NCBI GenBank assembly: GCA_033762715.1
Contig: JANRLL010000009.1
Coordinates: 4,464 to 68,463, forward strand
Source: JANRLL01 sp033762715
GTDB lineage: Bacteria > Pseudomonadota > Alphaproteobacteria > Rickettsiales > SXRF01
Direction of reading: 5' to 3'
DNA: 64,000 bases
Shown: positions 7,768 through 16,829 of the stretch, piece by piece
Layout: the number at the start of each line of letters is the position of its first letter
Position numbering within the stretch: the stretch's first letter is position 1
Notes under the pieces: model-generated
The model's database searches: none
The model's input: only the letters and a program-made list of their open reading frames with translations
What the model was told of the DNA's origin: nothing
Program-made: the position numbers and the translations under genes

Positions 7768-7961
7768 CTCTATAGTCAGTAATGCCTTAGGTATTTAACT
7801 GATAGGAGCCGTAATAGATTTCATAGAATCCAGCGAAATGCCCCACATATTCCCCACAGTGCCGCCGATATAATATTGTCTTTGTGGACTTATAGAGGAC
7901 TTACACGGCAAATCATAGACTTGATGGTGACACAAAACACTTGTTAACGTATTGAAAAATA

Positions 7962-8038
7962 TGGCGCACCCGAGACGATTCGAACGTCCGACCTTTGCCT
8001 TCGGAGGGCAATGCTCTATCCAGCTGAGCTACGGGTGC
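7962..8038 (-). tRNA. tRNA-Arg(CCG)
   Basis: On the minus strand a full cloverleaf is visible: acceptor GCACCCG pairs with CGGGTGC, discriminator G, and encoded CCA at 7964-7962. The D-loop is GCTCAGCTGGATAGAGC, the anticodon stem-loop is TTGCC-CTCCGAA-GGCAA with anticodon CCG (decodes CGG), and the T-loop is GTTCGAATC. Its 3' end faces the accessory island, the usual attachment site for integrative elements. The matching att repeat would lie left of the window; I see no second copy inside it. The 194 bp between 7768 and 7961 hold no gene I can support. Confidence 0.97.
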
Positions 8039-8106
8039 GTGAGGCGATTCTGCTTTCATACTCGGGTGAATGCGTACGTGCTACCGAAAAATAAGGTGGG
8101 TAGGGC

Positions 8107-11100
8107 TTAAAAATCCAGGCTATAGCGCAGGAAGACGCGCGCATCATTTTCAGCCGTGGCGTCATGGTTTGGATTGACCCGAAGCGCTGAATTAAGGCTG
8201 AGTTGCGATTGATCGGCGCTGATTAAATGATAATAGCCTTCAAAGCTCCATTCCTGTGCGGTAGGCGTCAGGTTGAGGGATTGATTCTGATACACCACAT
8301 CGCCGCCTTTGAGCACATCCACCGGCAAGGTAAGACCGGCGCGACCCGACATAACACGCATCGGTTGCGACACCATAAAGCCTAAGCGATCACCGCTGCG
8401 GCCGACATTGTTAAACTCGGTGCCGAAGGCAAAGGCATTGGTCATGATAGTGCCAAAATCGGTGAAGAGTGAGCTATGCGAAGCAGCGACTTGCGTCAGA
8501 CCCATATGGTAATTGGCAAGCAGCGTGACATCATCAGCCAGCGCATAACGTCCGGCGATGCCGCTATGGTAGGTGGTGGATTGATCGATGCCAAAAGCTC
8601 CGCTGGTTTCGGAACCGAGCAAGCTGTTATTTTCGACGACGACACCGTTGCTAAACGCCACTTCGGCCTGATTTGCATCATAACTGAAGGACTGCTCGTA
8701 ATAGGCGCCTCCAATGCGCTTGTTGGTGGCAAACTGGTAGTCATATTCATCACGGAACTTGCCGTCATAGGCGGCGAGCAAGGTTTTCGAATGCGGGTTT
8801 TTAAATTCCATCACGCTGCTATTGGCCACATCGGTTAAGCTCAAATACGGATTGAGCGTGGCGCCACTCATCACTAGGCGCTCTTGATCCCAATCGCTGA
8901 CAGCGCTGGCTAAATGCGTGTGGTAATTAAGCGATAAGGCTTGCTCGCCTAGCCCGGCATTAGGTAGCGCTGAGCTAAAGGAGAAAGAGGAGAAAGGCGT
9001 ATTTTGCCCCTGCTGGCTGGCGGTGCTGGTAAAGCTTACCTGCGCGAAATTGCCAATGCTGCCGCTTTGCGCGAATTCCGGCTGCGCAAATTGCATCAGC
9101 TGGGTGAAGGCCGATTTGGTTTGGCTTAGGCTGCGCGATACGCTTCCTAAGCCGATCGTATAATCTTTGCGGTAGGCATCGGTGAAAATTAAATGCGCGG
9201 TGCTTTTGGTCAAGGAATCACCGAAGGGAGCCGATAAGCCAAAGCCTGATGTGGAAAAGCCAAAGCTCGAATGCGAGCCAGGCACCGAAAGCGTCCAGCC
9301 ACCCACCGTTGGATCGGTGGCTGCTTCTAAATTAACGCGGCCATGGCCATAGACCGCATCGACACCGGCCACGCCTAAATCATCGGCCGTATCAAATAAA
9401 ATATCGAGCACTTCGGTTGGATCAAGCTGCGGGAAAGCGCCCAGCATAATAGCAATGGCACCGCTTATGTTGGGTGCGGCAAAAGAGGTGCCTTGAATGG
9501 CGCTGGAATAGCCGCCGCCATTTTGGGTGGAGGTGGTAATTTCACCGGGCGCTGCCAAACACCAATCGCGTGCCAGGCCGCACTCTTCGCTGAAGCTGGA
9601 AATATTGCCGCTATCGTCTAGTGATATGGCTGCGACCCAATGGCCACTCCAATCGTAATGGGACGGGTTCACTGCATCGTAGTTGCCTTGGGTGACGGCA
9701 GCGGGTGCAGTGGCACCTTGGAAATAAAGCGGCATACCAGCCAGTACGCCTGGTTCGGTGGTGCCGTCATTGCCGGCGGAATAGACGATGATGGTGCCGT
9801 TTTGTATCGCCGTATTATAGGCGCTGGCCAGAGTGGTGCCGCCATACGTGGTGTTTAAAATAAATTGCAGCTGGGGCACGCTTGCTTCGGCAATGGTGAG
9901 CGAGCTGTTATCGAGCTGCTGTAGGCCGTAGCTGGCGTTGATGACTTGTGCGCCATTATTGGTCGCATATAAAATGCCAGGGGCGTCGCCATTGGTGAGA
10001 TCGCCATTATCGTCGGCAAATCCGATCGACATGATGTTGGCTTCGGGCGCCACTCCATGCATACCGTCGCTCGATTCATTGCGCTCAGCTGCGATAATGC
10101 CTGCAACCCAAGTGCCGTGTTCGTCTGTGTCACTGCCGCCAGTGGCGCAGCCTGAATCGTCGCAGGTAACCGACAAACTGACGAGTGAGTTAGCGTCTAA
10201 TTCCGAATGCGTCATATCAACGCCGGTATCAACCACGGCGACAATCACATGCCCATCGGGCTGGTCGTCGAGCAAGTTGCCCGAACCGTCGCGGTTGAAA
10301 ATGCGGCCGTCATAGCCATGCGCATAGGCATAGTTAGCGCGCATATCCAAAATGCCTTCTTGGTTTTGCGATTCGGCCGTGTCGAAGCTCGCGGCGCTAC
10401 AGGCTTCGGGGTGGATGCCCGCGCCGGCCCCGCAATCGATGGTTTCGCTGCCGGTGATCCCGCCACCGCCCCCACCGCCCCCACCGCTCCCACCGCCGCC
10501 AAGTCCTACGGCAGCTGCAACGGCACCGGCGAGTACGGCGCCGCCCAAGACTACCCCAGAGCCTGCGCCCATACCGGTTTTGGCGACTGAGATTTCGCGG
10601 GTGCTTAAGGCTTCGTGATTTTTAATCAGCTGCGCGGCGTTGTATGGATCGGCTGCATTTTGCGCGATCAAATATTTCGCCACGTCGAATTTTCCGGCGT
10701 TGTAAGAAGAGATGAGTGCCGTCTCCCAACGGTTGTTTTGAGCGTTGATATTGGCGCCGTTTTCCACCAGGAATTTCACCATATCCATATTGCCAGCGCG
10801 AGCGGCACGAATCAGCGGTGTGTTGCCTTCGATATCACGAAAATCCAAATTGACGCGGTAACTAGGGGTTGCACCAGGCGCGCTTTGTAACATCGAACGC
10901 ACGAAATTCACATGCGCGCGCAGGCGCTCCACATCACCACGATCAACGGCATTGAACATCGCCTGCTGGTCTTCAAGCGTCAGGCTGGAAATAGGTTTGG
11001 GCGAGACAATGTATGGCGTTTCGGCGGCAAGGGCGGACGTGCTGCTAAGCAGTTGGGCCGCGATCATCAAGGAATAAGGTATCAGCTTATAAGGCGATGG

Positions 11101-11121
11101 CCTGGCAGTCATGGCGTCCAT
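8107..11121 (-). CDS. Ankyrin-repeat subtilase autotransporter
   Basis: A 1004-residue secreted protease. A signal peptide (cleavage after about residue 33, ALAAE) precedes ankyrin-type repeats at about 48-165 (EGNTPLIRAARAGNMDMVKF). A hydrophobic Gly/Ala segment with a run of glycines follows at about 184-222. The S8 domain spans about 288-615, with triad Asp298 (VVDTG), His335 (EHGTW) and Ser546 (GTSFAAP), and Asn451 (SAGND) at the oxyanion site. The last about 370 residues are beta-rich and end RVFLRYSLDF, a C-terminal outer-membrane barrel signature. It should export and display or release its protease at the cell surface. Ankyrin repeats before the protease are unusual. No good ribosome site is seen; ATG 11112 is an alternative. 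Confidence 0.88.
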   Translation of the reverse strand: MDAMTARPSPYKLIPYSLMIAAQLLSSTSALAAETPYIVSPKPISSLTLEDQQAMFNAVDRGDVERLRAHVNFVRSMLQSAPGATPSYRVNLDFRDIEGNTPLIRAARAGNMDMVKFLVENGANINAQNNRWETALISSYNAGKFDVAKYLIAQNAADPYNAAQLIKNHEALSTREISVAKTGMGAGSGVVLGGAVLAGAVAAAVGLGGGGSGGGGGGGGGITGSETIDCGAGAGIHPEACSAASFDTAESQNQEGILDMRANYAYAHGYDGRIFNRDGSGNLLDDQPDGHVIVAVVDTGVDMTHSELDANSLVSLSVTCDDSGCATGGSDTDEHGTWVAGIIAAERNESSDGMHGVAPEANIMSIGFADDNGDLTNGDAPGILYATNNGAQVINASYGLQQLDNSSLTIAEASVPQLQFILNTTYGGTTLASAYNTAIQNGTIIVYSAGNDGTTEPGVLAGMPLYFQGATAPAAVTQGNYDAVNPSHYDWSGHWVAAISLDDSGNISSFSEECGLARDWCLAAPGEITTSTQNGGGYSSAIQGTSFAAPNISGAIAIMLGAFPQLDPTEVLDILFDTADDLGVAGVDAVYGHGRVNLEAATDPTVGGWTLSVPGSHSSFGFSTSGFGLSAPFGDSLTKSTAHLIFTDAYRKDYTIGLGSVSRSLSQTKSAFTQLMQFAQPEFAQSGSIGNFAQVSFTSTASQQGQNTPFSSFSFSSALPNAGLGEQALSLNYHTHLASAVSDWDQERLVMSGATLNPYLSLTDVANSSVMEFKNPHSKTLLAAYDGKFRDEYDYQFATNKRIGGAYYEQSFSYDANQAEVAFSNGVVVENNSLLGSETSGAFGIDQSTTYHSGIAGRYALADDVTLLANYHMGLTQVAASHSSLFTDFGTIMTNAFAFGTEFNNVGRSGDRLGFMVSQPMRVMSGRAGLTLPVDVLKGGDVVYQNQSLNLTPTAQEWSFEGYYHLISADQSQLSLNSALRVNPNHDATAENDARVFLRYSLDF

Positions 11122-11217
11122 GTGTGGTTATATTATGGCACACATGATTACCGTAAGATGCACGGATTGCAATGTATTTTAAAAAAGTCGCTAAGAATGT
11201 TTCCGCGACAAAAACAC

Positions 11218-11604
11218 TTAGCGCTGATGTGATTCACCACGACCTGGTGCGGGTGGCATCATATGCGGTGAAATGGCTGGTGCACCGCTACCTACTTCTT
11301 CACGGTAGCCGCCCCACCAGTTTTTACCCTGCATACGGCTTTGCAAAAACTCTTCGTCGATTTGCAATTTCTTGGTTTCTTTCAGCGTGACCAAACCTGC
11401 AATCGCACCGCCGGCAGCGCCCACTAATCCTAAAAGCGGCGCGGCAACGCCACCTAATCCCATGAACATACCAGCAAATGCCAAGAGCATGAAGGCACCG
11501 GTAATCACCATGCCGGTTACTTTAATTTTGAAACTGCGGTTGGCGATGTCTTCTTTCATCGCTTGCAGATTGGCTTCTTGATTAAAGTTGAAGTGATCGC
11601 CCAT
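11218..11604 (-). CDS. Small two-helix membrane protein, unknown function
   Basis: A 128-residue protein. ATG 11604 has GAGGG 5 nt upstream; the frame stays open to 11712 but the extension has no start support. Residues about 27-75 hold two glycine-rich membrane helices (MVITGAFMLLAFAGMFMGLG and a segment through GLVGAAGGAIAGLV) joined by a short turn. The N-terminus is polar, and the C-terminus is soluble and methionine/proline-rich (SPHMMPPAPG). The glycine-zipper pattern suggests helix packing or oligomerisation. It lies between xerC and the autotransporter on the same strand; no functional link is evident. Confidence 0.65.
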   Translation of the reverse strand: MGDHFNFNQEANLQAMKEDIANRSFKIKVTGMVITGAFMLLAFAGMFMGLGGVAAPLLGLVGAAGGAIAGLVTLKETKKLQIDEEFLQSRMQGKNWWGGYREEVGSGAPAISPHMMPPAPGRGESHQR

Positions 11605-11728
11605 AACGCCCTCATAATTCCATTGATGAGATTCATTATAACGCCTGTTGCTGCCAAATAATATGACGTTTGTGTAAAGGCTTTTTAAGGGTTTATGACA
11701 GGCGAGTGACAATATAAATAGTTATTTA

Positions 11729-12652
11729 TCAAGCCCTTGGGTGGGCGTTGCTATAGGCGGTAAGCAGCCTTTCCTTATCGACATGGGTATAGCGCTGGGT
11801 GGTAGATAGCGACGCATGGCCCAATAATTCCTGGATCGAGCGCAAATCACCACCGGCTGATAACAGGTGGGTGGCGAAGCTGTGGCGGAAGGCATGCGGT
11901 GTGGTGGATTCGGGTAAATTCAAGCTGCGGCGCAGCTTGCGCAATTGCAGTTGGAAGATAGCCGGATCGAGCGCCTTGCCGCGCTTGCCAAAAAAAAGCG
12001 GGCCCTCGGGAGCAAATGCGTGCGGGCAGGTTTGCACATAGTCGGCGATCGCTTCTTTGATGACCGGCAGCACCGGCACTTGTCGCGCTTTGTTGCCTTT
12101 ACCGATGATGGTTATCACCTCGCCTTGAGGGATGTCGCCGTAGCGCAAGCCGAGCGCTTCGCTGATACGCAACCCGCAGCCATAGATAAGTGTCAACAGC
12201 GCTAAATCGCGCTTACCCAGCCAGTCTTCTTCGTGCTGGGTTTCAATTTCATCCAGCGCTTGTTTGGCTTGTTCGATACCCACCGCTTTGGGCAGCGGCT
12301 TTTTTAATTTTGGGCTGCGTATGTGAAAAATCGCTGCGTTTTGCACCTGGTTTTGCCGCTCCAAATAACGGAAAAAACTTTTGATGGTAGAAAGCGCCCT
12401 GGCGGTGGAGCTGGCTTCAAAACCCTGCATGCGCGAGGCAAGCCAGGCGCGAATGTCTTTGGCCTCCAGCGCTTGCAAATGCGCCATGCTGATTTCCTCA
12501 CCCACATGCCCGCTGAGAAAGCCGCAAAAATGCGTGAGGTCTTGCTGGTAGGAAATGAGGGTGTGGCGGGATGCGCGCTTAATGTCGCGAAGCCAGATTT
12601 CCCAAGCTTTGATGGCTTCAGAAAGATCGGGGCTGACGGGTAAGGCTTGCAT
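11729..12652 (-). CDS. xerC: Tyrosine recombinase XerC
   Basis: A 307-residue site-specific recombinase that acts with XerD at dif to resolve chromosome dimers. The N-terminal SAM-like core-binding domain is residues 10-95. The catalytic residues are visible: Arg162 (CGLRISEAL), a Lys near 186, His253 and Arg256 (HAFRHSFATH), His279 (LLGHASL) and the nucleophile Tyr288 (TQRYTH). Its length is typical. It follows the DUF484 gene with a 2-nt gap; DUF484-xerC is a standard arrangement. The housekeeping context distinguishes it from an element integrase, and XerD is the only close alternative. Confidence 0.95.
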   Translation of the reverse strand: MQALPVSPDLSEAIKAWEIWLRDIKRASRHTLISYQQDLTHFCGFLSGHVGEEISMAHLQALEAKDIRAWLASRMQGFEASSTARALSTIKSFFRYLERQNQVQNAAIFHIRSPKLKKPLPKAVGIEQAKQALDEIETQHEEDWLGKRDLALLTLIYGCGLRISEALGLRYGDIPQGEVITIIGKGNKARQVPVLPVIKEAIADYVQTCPHAFAPEGPLFFGKRGKALDPAIFQLQLRKLRRSLNLPESTTPHAFRHSFATHLLSAGGDLRSIQELLGHASLSTTQRYTHVDKERLLTAYSNAHPRA

Positions 12653-12654
12653 GG

Positions 12655-13401
12655 TTATTCGTCTAAATCTTGTAAATACAAATCCAGTTGATGGGCAACA
12701 ATTTGGGCTAGGAAATTGAGCAACTCAATGCCTTGGCCTTGGTGGAAGCGGCTTTTATGGCGCACGCCAAAGGCAAGCAATACATGCTTATTGACCTGTT
12801 CCAGCTCCAAGCGCAGAATGGCGCACGACACAATCAGCTGCTCGCAATCGGAAAAAATCTCATCAAATCCTGCCGGCGGTGTGGCCGCACAATCATCGAC
12901 CAGCAACACGTTTTTCTTTTTGCCGAGCGCAATATCAGCTATGCCGTGCGGGATGAAGACGATGCCCGAATAATTATCGCCATTATAATAGCTCTCATAC
13001 AGACCGGCGCTGTCGGACTCCATCGCCAGGCGCACCACATCGACATTAAACAGGCTCATCAAATCGAGGGTTACGACCTCTAATAATTGCTCCAGGCTGC
13101 GCGCGCGAATAAGCCGCAGCACCGCGGCATGCACCTGGTGCTGCACCGACATATTATCGCGGCAAAAATCCACCAGCACATCGTAGCGGCCCTTCAAATC
13201 GCTTTTATCTTTTTGCAGATTCTTCAGCATATAATGTTGGAAGTCGATAATGCCATTACCGAGATCTTGTTCGGGTGGCGCAATATCGGCAATCACGTCG
13301 CTATTTTTTTGCAAGAAATCTGGATGCGCTTTGAGAAATTCGCGCACCTGTTCCGCTGTGGGTGACTTCGCTACTTTAGGTGCGGTGTCGCCTGAGCTCA
13401 T
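12655..13401 (-). CDS. DUF484 family protein
   Basis: A 248-residue cytoplasmic protein of the DUF484 (GAF-like) family, typically encoded just before xerC. The opening TAEQVREFLKAHPDFLQKN and the segment RDNMSVQHQVHAAVL are the family signature; the C-terminal half is a GAF-like fold. Function is unknown, though the constant link to xerC hints at chromosome processing. ATG 13401 overlaps the fsa stop (ATGA). A TTG at 13428 is open but less likely. Confidence 0.88.
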   Translation of the reverse strand: MSSGDTAPKVAKSPTAEQVREFLKAHPDFLQKNSDVIADIAPPEQDLGNGIIDFQHYMLKNLQKDKSDLKGRYDVLVDFCRDNMSVQHQVHAAVLRLIRARSLEQLLEVVTLDLMSLFNVDVVRLAMESDSAGLYESYYNGDNYSGIVFIPHGIADIALGKKKNVLLVDDCAATPPAGFDEIFSDCEQLIVSCAILRLELEQVNKHVLLAFGVRHKSRFHQGQGIELLNFLAQIVAHQLDLYLQDLDE

Positions 13402-14054
13402 GCGATTTTCTGTCCAGTTTTCTGCCAATCGGCAAGGAAGGTTTCCAGTCCGCGATCGGTCAGCGGATGATGCACGAGTTGTTTCAATACCGACGGAGGA
13501 ATGGTTGCCACATCAGCGCCCATTTTAGCTGCATAAATCAGGTGAATGGGATTGCGGATCGAGGCCACCAGCACTTCGGTTTTAAAGGCGGGGTATTGGC
13601 GGTAGATGGTGACGATTTCACTGATCAGCTGCATACCGTCCTGGCCAATATCATCCAAGCGGCCGACGAAGGGCGAGATGAAGGTCGCGCCAGCTTTAGC
13701 GGCCAGCAACGCCTGCGCCGCCGAGAAGCAGAGCGTCACATTCACCATAATACCTTTGCTGGTGAAGTATTTGCAGGCGCGCAGACCGTCCATGGTGAGC
13801 GGTACTTTGATGGTGACGTTCTTGGCGAGCTTGGCAAGTTTTTCGCCTTCTTTCACCATGCCCTCATAATCGGTGGCGGTGACTTCGGCGGAAACCGGAC
13901 CAGGCACGATTGAGCAAATTTCTTTGATCACTTCGATGAAGTCGCGGCCGGATTTGGCAACCAAGCTTGGATTGGTAGTCACGCCATCGAGCAAACCGGT
14001 TGCTGCAAGCTCTTTGATTTCCTTGGTATCGGCGGTATCAACAAAAAATTTCAT
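13398..14054 (-). CDS. fsa: Fructose-6-phosphate aldolase / transaldolase (FSA/TalC type)
   Basis: A 218-residue TIM-barrel enzyme of the short transaldolase family. The Schiff-base lysine is Lys83 (VTIKVPLT); the opening KFFVDTADTKEI and VTTNPSL are family motifs, and SPFVGRLDDIG forms the phosphate/active-site loop. Enzymes of this group either transfer dihydroxyacetone in the pentose phosphate pathway or cleave fructose 6-phosphate; sequence alone does not decide which. AGGATGA lies upstream of ATG 14054. It is first in the fsa-DUF484-xerC unit and divergent from priA, a common alphaproteobacterial order. Confidence 0.93.
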   Translation of the reverse strand: MKFFVDTADTKEIKELAATGLLDGVTTNPSLVAKSGRDFIEVIKEICSIVPGPVSAEVTATDYEGMVKEGEKLAKLAKNVTIKVPLTMDGLRACKYFTSKGIMVNVTLCFSAAQALLAAKAGATFISPFVGRLDDIGQDGMQLISEIVTIYRQYPAFKTEVLVASIRNPIHLIYAAKMGADVATIPPSVLKQLVHHPLTDRGLETFLADWQKTGQKIA

Positions 14055-14117
14055 AATTCGTCATCCTATGCTGTATGAATGGGTGAACGATAAACGAGTG
14101 GGACAATTTCGCAATAA

Positions 14118-16115
14118 ATGAATCACACGCAACTTGAAATATTGTTACCGACCAGCGCACCGCATGGATTTGATTATCGCGCCGAGACTACCCTTGCGCT
14201 TTCTGCTGGTGATTATGTACGCGTGCCGTTTGGCAGGGGCGAATCACTCGGTGTGGTCTGGGGGCCAGGGGTCGCCCAATTGCCAGCCGGTAAATTGAAA
14301 TCGGTGCAGCGTGCTTTTCCTGATGTACCAGCGCTGTCTGCTTCGATGCGCGAATTTATCGATTTTGCCGCCTGGTATAATTGTGTGCCCAAAGGCGCGA
14401 TTCTTAAAATGGTGGTGCCGCTGGATGATATTGATAAGACCGCACGCACGCCGCCACCGGTGCATACACCCGATCCGACGCAGATGAAGCCGCCTGTTTT
14501 ATCGGCCACGCAACAAGAAGCAGCAAGCGTACTTACTAAAAAACTCAGCCAAGGATTTTCGGTGACCTTGCTCGATGGGGTGACCGGCTCGGGCAAGACC
14601 GAAGTGTATTTCGATATGGTGGCCGAGTTGCTCCAGCGCGATGATCAGAGTCAGGCGCTGATTTTGCTTCCCGAGATTGCGCTTTCCGTGCAGTCGCTCG
14701 ATCGCTTTGAAGCGCGCTTTGGGTTCAAACCGGTGATCTGGAATTCGGAAATCACCCTGGCGCGCAAACGCGCCGGCTGGCAAGCCATTGCCAAAGGCAC
14801 CGCACGGGTGGTAATCGGTGCGCGCTCGGCTTTGTTTTTACCGTATCGGCATTTATCAGCGATCATCGTCGATGAAGAACATGACGCCTCTTATAAGCAA
14901 GAAGAAGGTGTGATTTACCATGCGCGTGATATGGCGGTGACGCGAGCGCGGTTTGAAAAAATTCCGGTGCTGCTGGTGTCGGCTACCCCGTCGCTGGAGA
15001 GTTATCATAATGTGCAGCAAGGCCGTTATGGCGAGTTGCTGCTGCCAGCGCGTCACGGGCAAGCGGTGATGCCTGCCACGGTGATGCTCGATATGCGCCA
15101 GCCCATTACCGAGCGCGGTGCCTTTATCTCAAACCCGCTGCGTGAACAACTCGCCCAGGCGCTAGGCTCGGGTCATCAGGCCATGCTGTTTCTAAACCGC
15201 CGTGGCTATGCGCCGCTGATGCTGTGCCGCACCTGCGGGCATCGCTTTCAATGCGCGGAATGCTCATCTTGGCTAGTGCTGCATAAAAAAGGTGGAGGAA
15301 GCGCCCAAAGACTCGAATGCCATCATTGCGGTCACCGCGAACCGGTGCCGGAAACCTGCCCTGCCTGTCAGGCCACCGATAGTTTACATGCGTGCGGCCC
15401 AGGCGTGGAGCGGTTGCATGAAGAAGTGCGCGCGGTGTTTCCGCAGGCGCGGGTGGCGGTCATGGCCAGTGATAGTATGGATAGTTTCAATAACCTATCC
15501 GAGACGATTTATGCGATGGAGAATCGCCAGATTGATTTGCTGATCGGCACGCAGATGATGGCCAAAGGCCACCATTTCGCCGGACTTTCGGTGGTTGGGG
15601 TGGTAGATGCCGATTTGGGACTGGCGGGCGGTGATTTACGCGCCGCCGAGCGCACCTATCAGCTATTGCATCAGCTTTCCGGCCGCGCCGGCCGCGAGGA
15701 TATTCCTGGCACGGTCTATCTGCAAAGCTTTTTGCCCGACCATCCGGTGATGCAAGCGCTGCTCGATGGCGGCCGTGATGCGTTTTTAGCCGCTGAGCTC
15801 GCCGCGCGCCAGGATGCAAATATGCCGCCTTTTAGCCGTTTGGCTGCGATTATTATTGAAGGGCCCAAAGAAGAACAGGTGATGAAACTGTCGCGTCAGT
15901 TGGCGGCTTCGGCCGATCCGGCCAAAGGGTTGCAGATTCTAGGTCCCTCGCCGGCCCCGCTTTATTTGCTGCGTGGGCGCTACCGCTACCGCCTGCTGGT
16001 GAAGGCTGACCGCGAACTCAACCTGCCGAATTTCATGCGGCGCTGGGTGGATACCGCTGCCCTTCCCTCGTCGCTCAAAGTGAAAATAGACATGGATCCG
16101 ATCAGCTTCTTATAG
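14118..16115 (+). CDS. priA: Primosomal protein N', replication-restart helicase
   Basis: A 665-residue 3'-5' helicase that reloads the replisome at stalled forks. It has an N-terminal DNA-binding domain (residues 1-105), Walker A GVTGSGKTE at 154-162 and DEEH Walker B (IIVDEEHDASY). A zinc-binding insert follows with paired cysteines (CRTCGHRFQCAEC and CHHCGH...CPAC). The late helicase motif (QLSGRAGREDIPG) and a C-terminal domain complete the family layout. Length is slightly short of the E. coli protein (about 730), as is common in alphaproteobacteria. It stands 63 bp from divergent fsa and 132 bp before atpH. Confidence 0.96.
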   Translation: MNHTQLEILLPTSAPHGFDYRAETTLALSAGDYVRVPFGRGESLGVVWGPGVAQLPAGKLKSVQRAFPDVPALSASMREFIDFAAWYNCVPKGAILKMVVPLDDIDKTARTPPPVHTPDPTQMKPPVLSATQQEAASVLTKKLSQGFSVTLLDGVTGSGKTEVYFDMVAELLQRDDQSQALILLPEIALSVQSLDRFEARFGFKPVIWNSEITLARKRAGWQAIAKGTARVVIGARSALFLPYRHLSAIIVDEEHDASYKQEEGVIYHARDMAVTRARFEKIPVLLVSATPSLESYHNVQQGRYGELLLPARHGQAVMPATVMLDMRQPITERGAFISNPLREQLAQALGSGHQAMLFLNRRGYAPLMLCRTCGHRFQCAECSSWLVLHKKGGGSAQRLECHHCGHREPVPETCPACQATDSLHACGPGVERLHEEVRAVFPQARVAVMASDSMDSFNNLSETIYAMENRQIDLLIGTQMMAKGHHFAGLSVVGVVDADLGLAGGDLRAAERTYQLLHQLSGRAGREDIPGTVYLQSFLPDHPVMQALLDGGRDAFLAAELAARQDANMPPFSRLAAIIIEGPKEEQVMKLSRQLAASADPAKGLQILGPSPAPLYLLRGRYRYRLLVKADRELNLPNFMRRWVDTAALPSSLKVKIDMDPISFL

Positions 16116-16247
16116 CGCGGATAACTAATTGATTTTTCTAATAACGAACTGTTTTTTGCAATGGGCGATTTTTCTATTGCCTTTAGGGCGAATATTGCTA
16201 AGTTCACCGCGTATTTTTATCCACCCCATTCATTCAGAAAACGACCG

Positions 16248-16796
16248 GTGAAAGCCTCAGAACAACAAATTGCGCAGCGTTACGTGACCGCCTTACTGGG
16301 CGTGGCCAAGGATGATGCCGCTTTGGCGCAGGTTGAAAAGGATCTGCTGGCGCTTCAAAACGCCTATGCGCAGGATGCCGGTTTTCGTGAAGTGTTGGCC
16401 AATCCGCTCTTGGGCCGCACGCAGTTGGCGGGTGCTATGGCCGAAGTGCTTAAAACCCTCAAAGCCCATGCCCTTACCCAACAGTTTGTGGCGATGGTGG
16501 CCAATCAAAAACGCCTGACCTTGCTGCCGCAAATCGCGACCTTGTTTGAAGAGGCCTTGATGGCGCGCCGTGGTGAGTTGGCAGTGGAATTAGTCAGCGC
16601 AGTAGCGCTTTCAGACAAAGAAATAGAGGCAGTTCGCGCGCAGCTTGCCAAAGCGTACGGCAAAAAAATTACGATTAAAACCCGCGTCAATCCAGAGATT
16701 CTGGGTGGGGTAGTGATTAATATCGGCAGCACCCAGTTGGATGGGTCGTTGTCGGGGAAACTTCGCCGCTTGGGCCAACAGCTCAAGGCGGCATAA
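16248..16796 (+). CDS. atpH: ATP synthase F1 delta subunit
   Basis: The OSCP/delta subunit that links F1 to the peripheral stalk. About 182 residues from GTG 16248, matching the family's usual 175-190. The frame is open to ATG 16161, but the added 29 residues are unlike delta. Typical features are the opening QQIAQRYVTALLGVA and the C-terminal ILGGVVINIGSTQLDGS signature. The N-terminal six-helix domain binds the tip of the alpha subunits. It is first gene of the atpHAGDC operon; F0 genes are absent here, as is normal in alphaproteobacteria. No strong ribosome site supports either start. Confidence 0.92.
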   Translation: MKASEQQIAQRYVTALLGVAKDDAALAQVEKDLLALQNAYAQDAGFREVLANPLLGRTQLAGAMAEVLKTLKAHALTQQFVAMVANQKRLTLLPQIATLFEEALMARRGELAVELVSAVALSDKEIEAVRAQLAKAYGKKITIKTRVNPEILGGVVINIGSTQLDGSLSGKLRRLGQQLKAA

Positions 16797-16829
16797 CGTT
16801 ATAGATGGTTGTAGAAGGAGCATAAGCTA

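Noticed and set aside
7768..7961. Integrase fragment between the two-gene module and the tRNA
   Set aside because: Both strands were read; only short frames with stops were found and none shows tyrosine-recombinase motifs.
10207..10590. Long plus-strand frames opposite the autotransporter gene
   Set aside because: They are mirror frames of the GC-rich, glycine-rich coding strand and have no start signals or family features.
16161..16247. Longer N-terminus for atpH
   Set aside because: The extra 29 residues do not resemble delta subunits and would make the protein too long; the GTG at 16248 gives the normal length.
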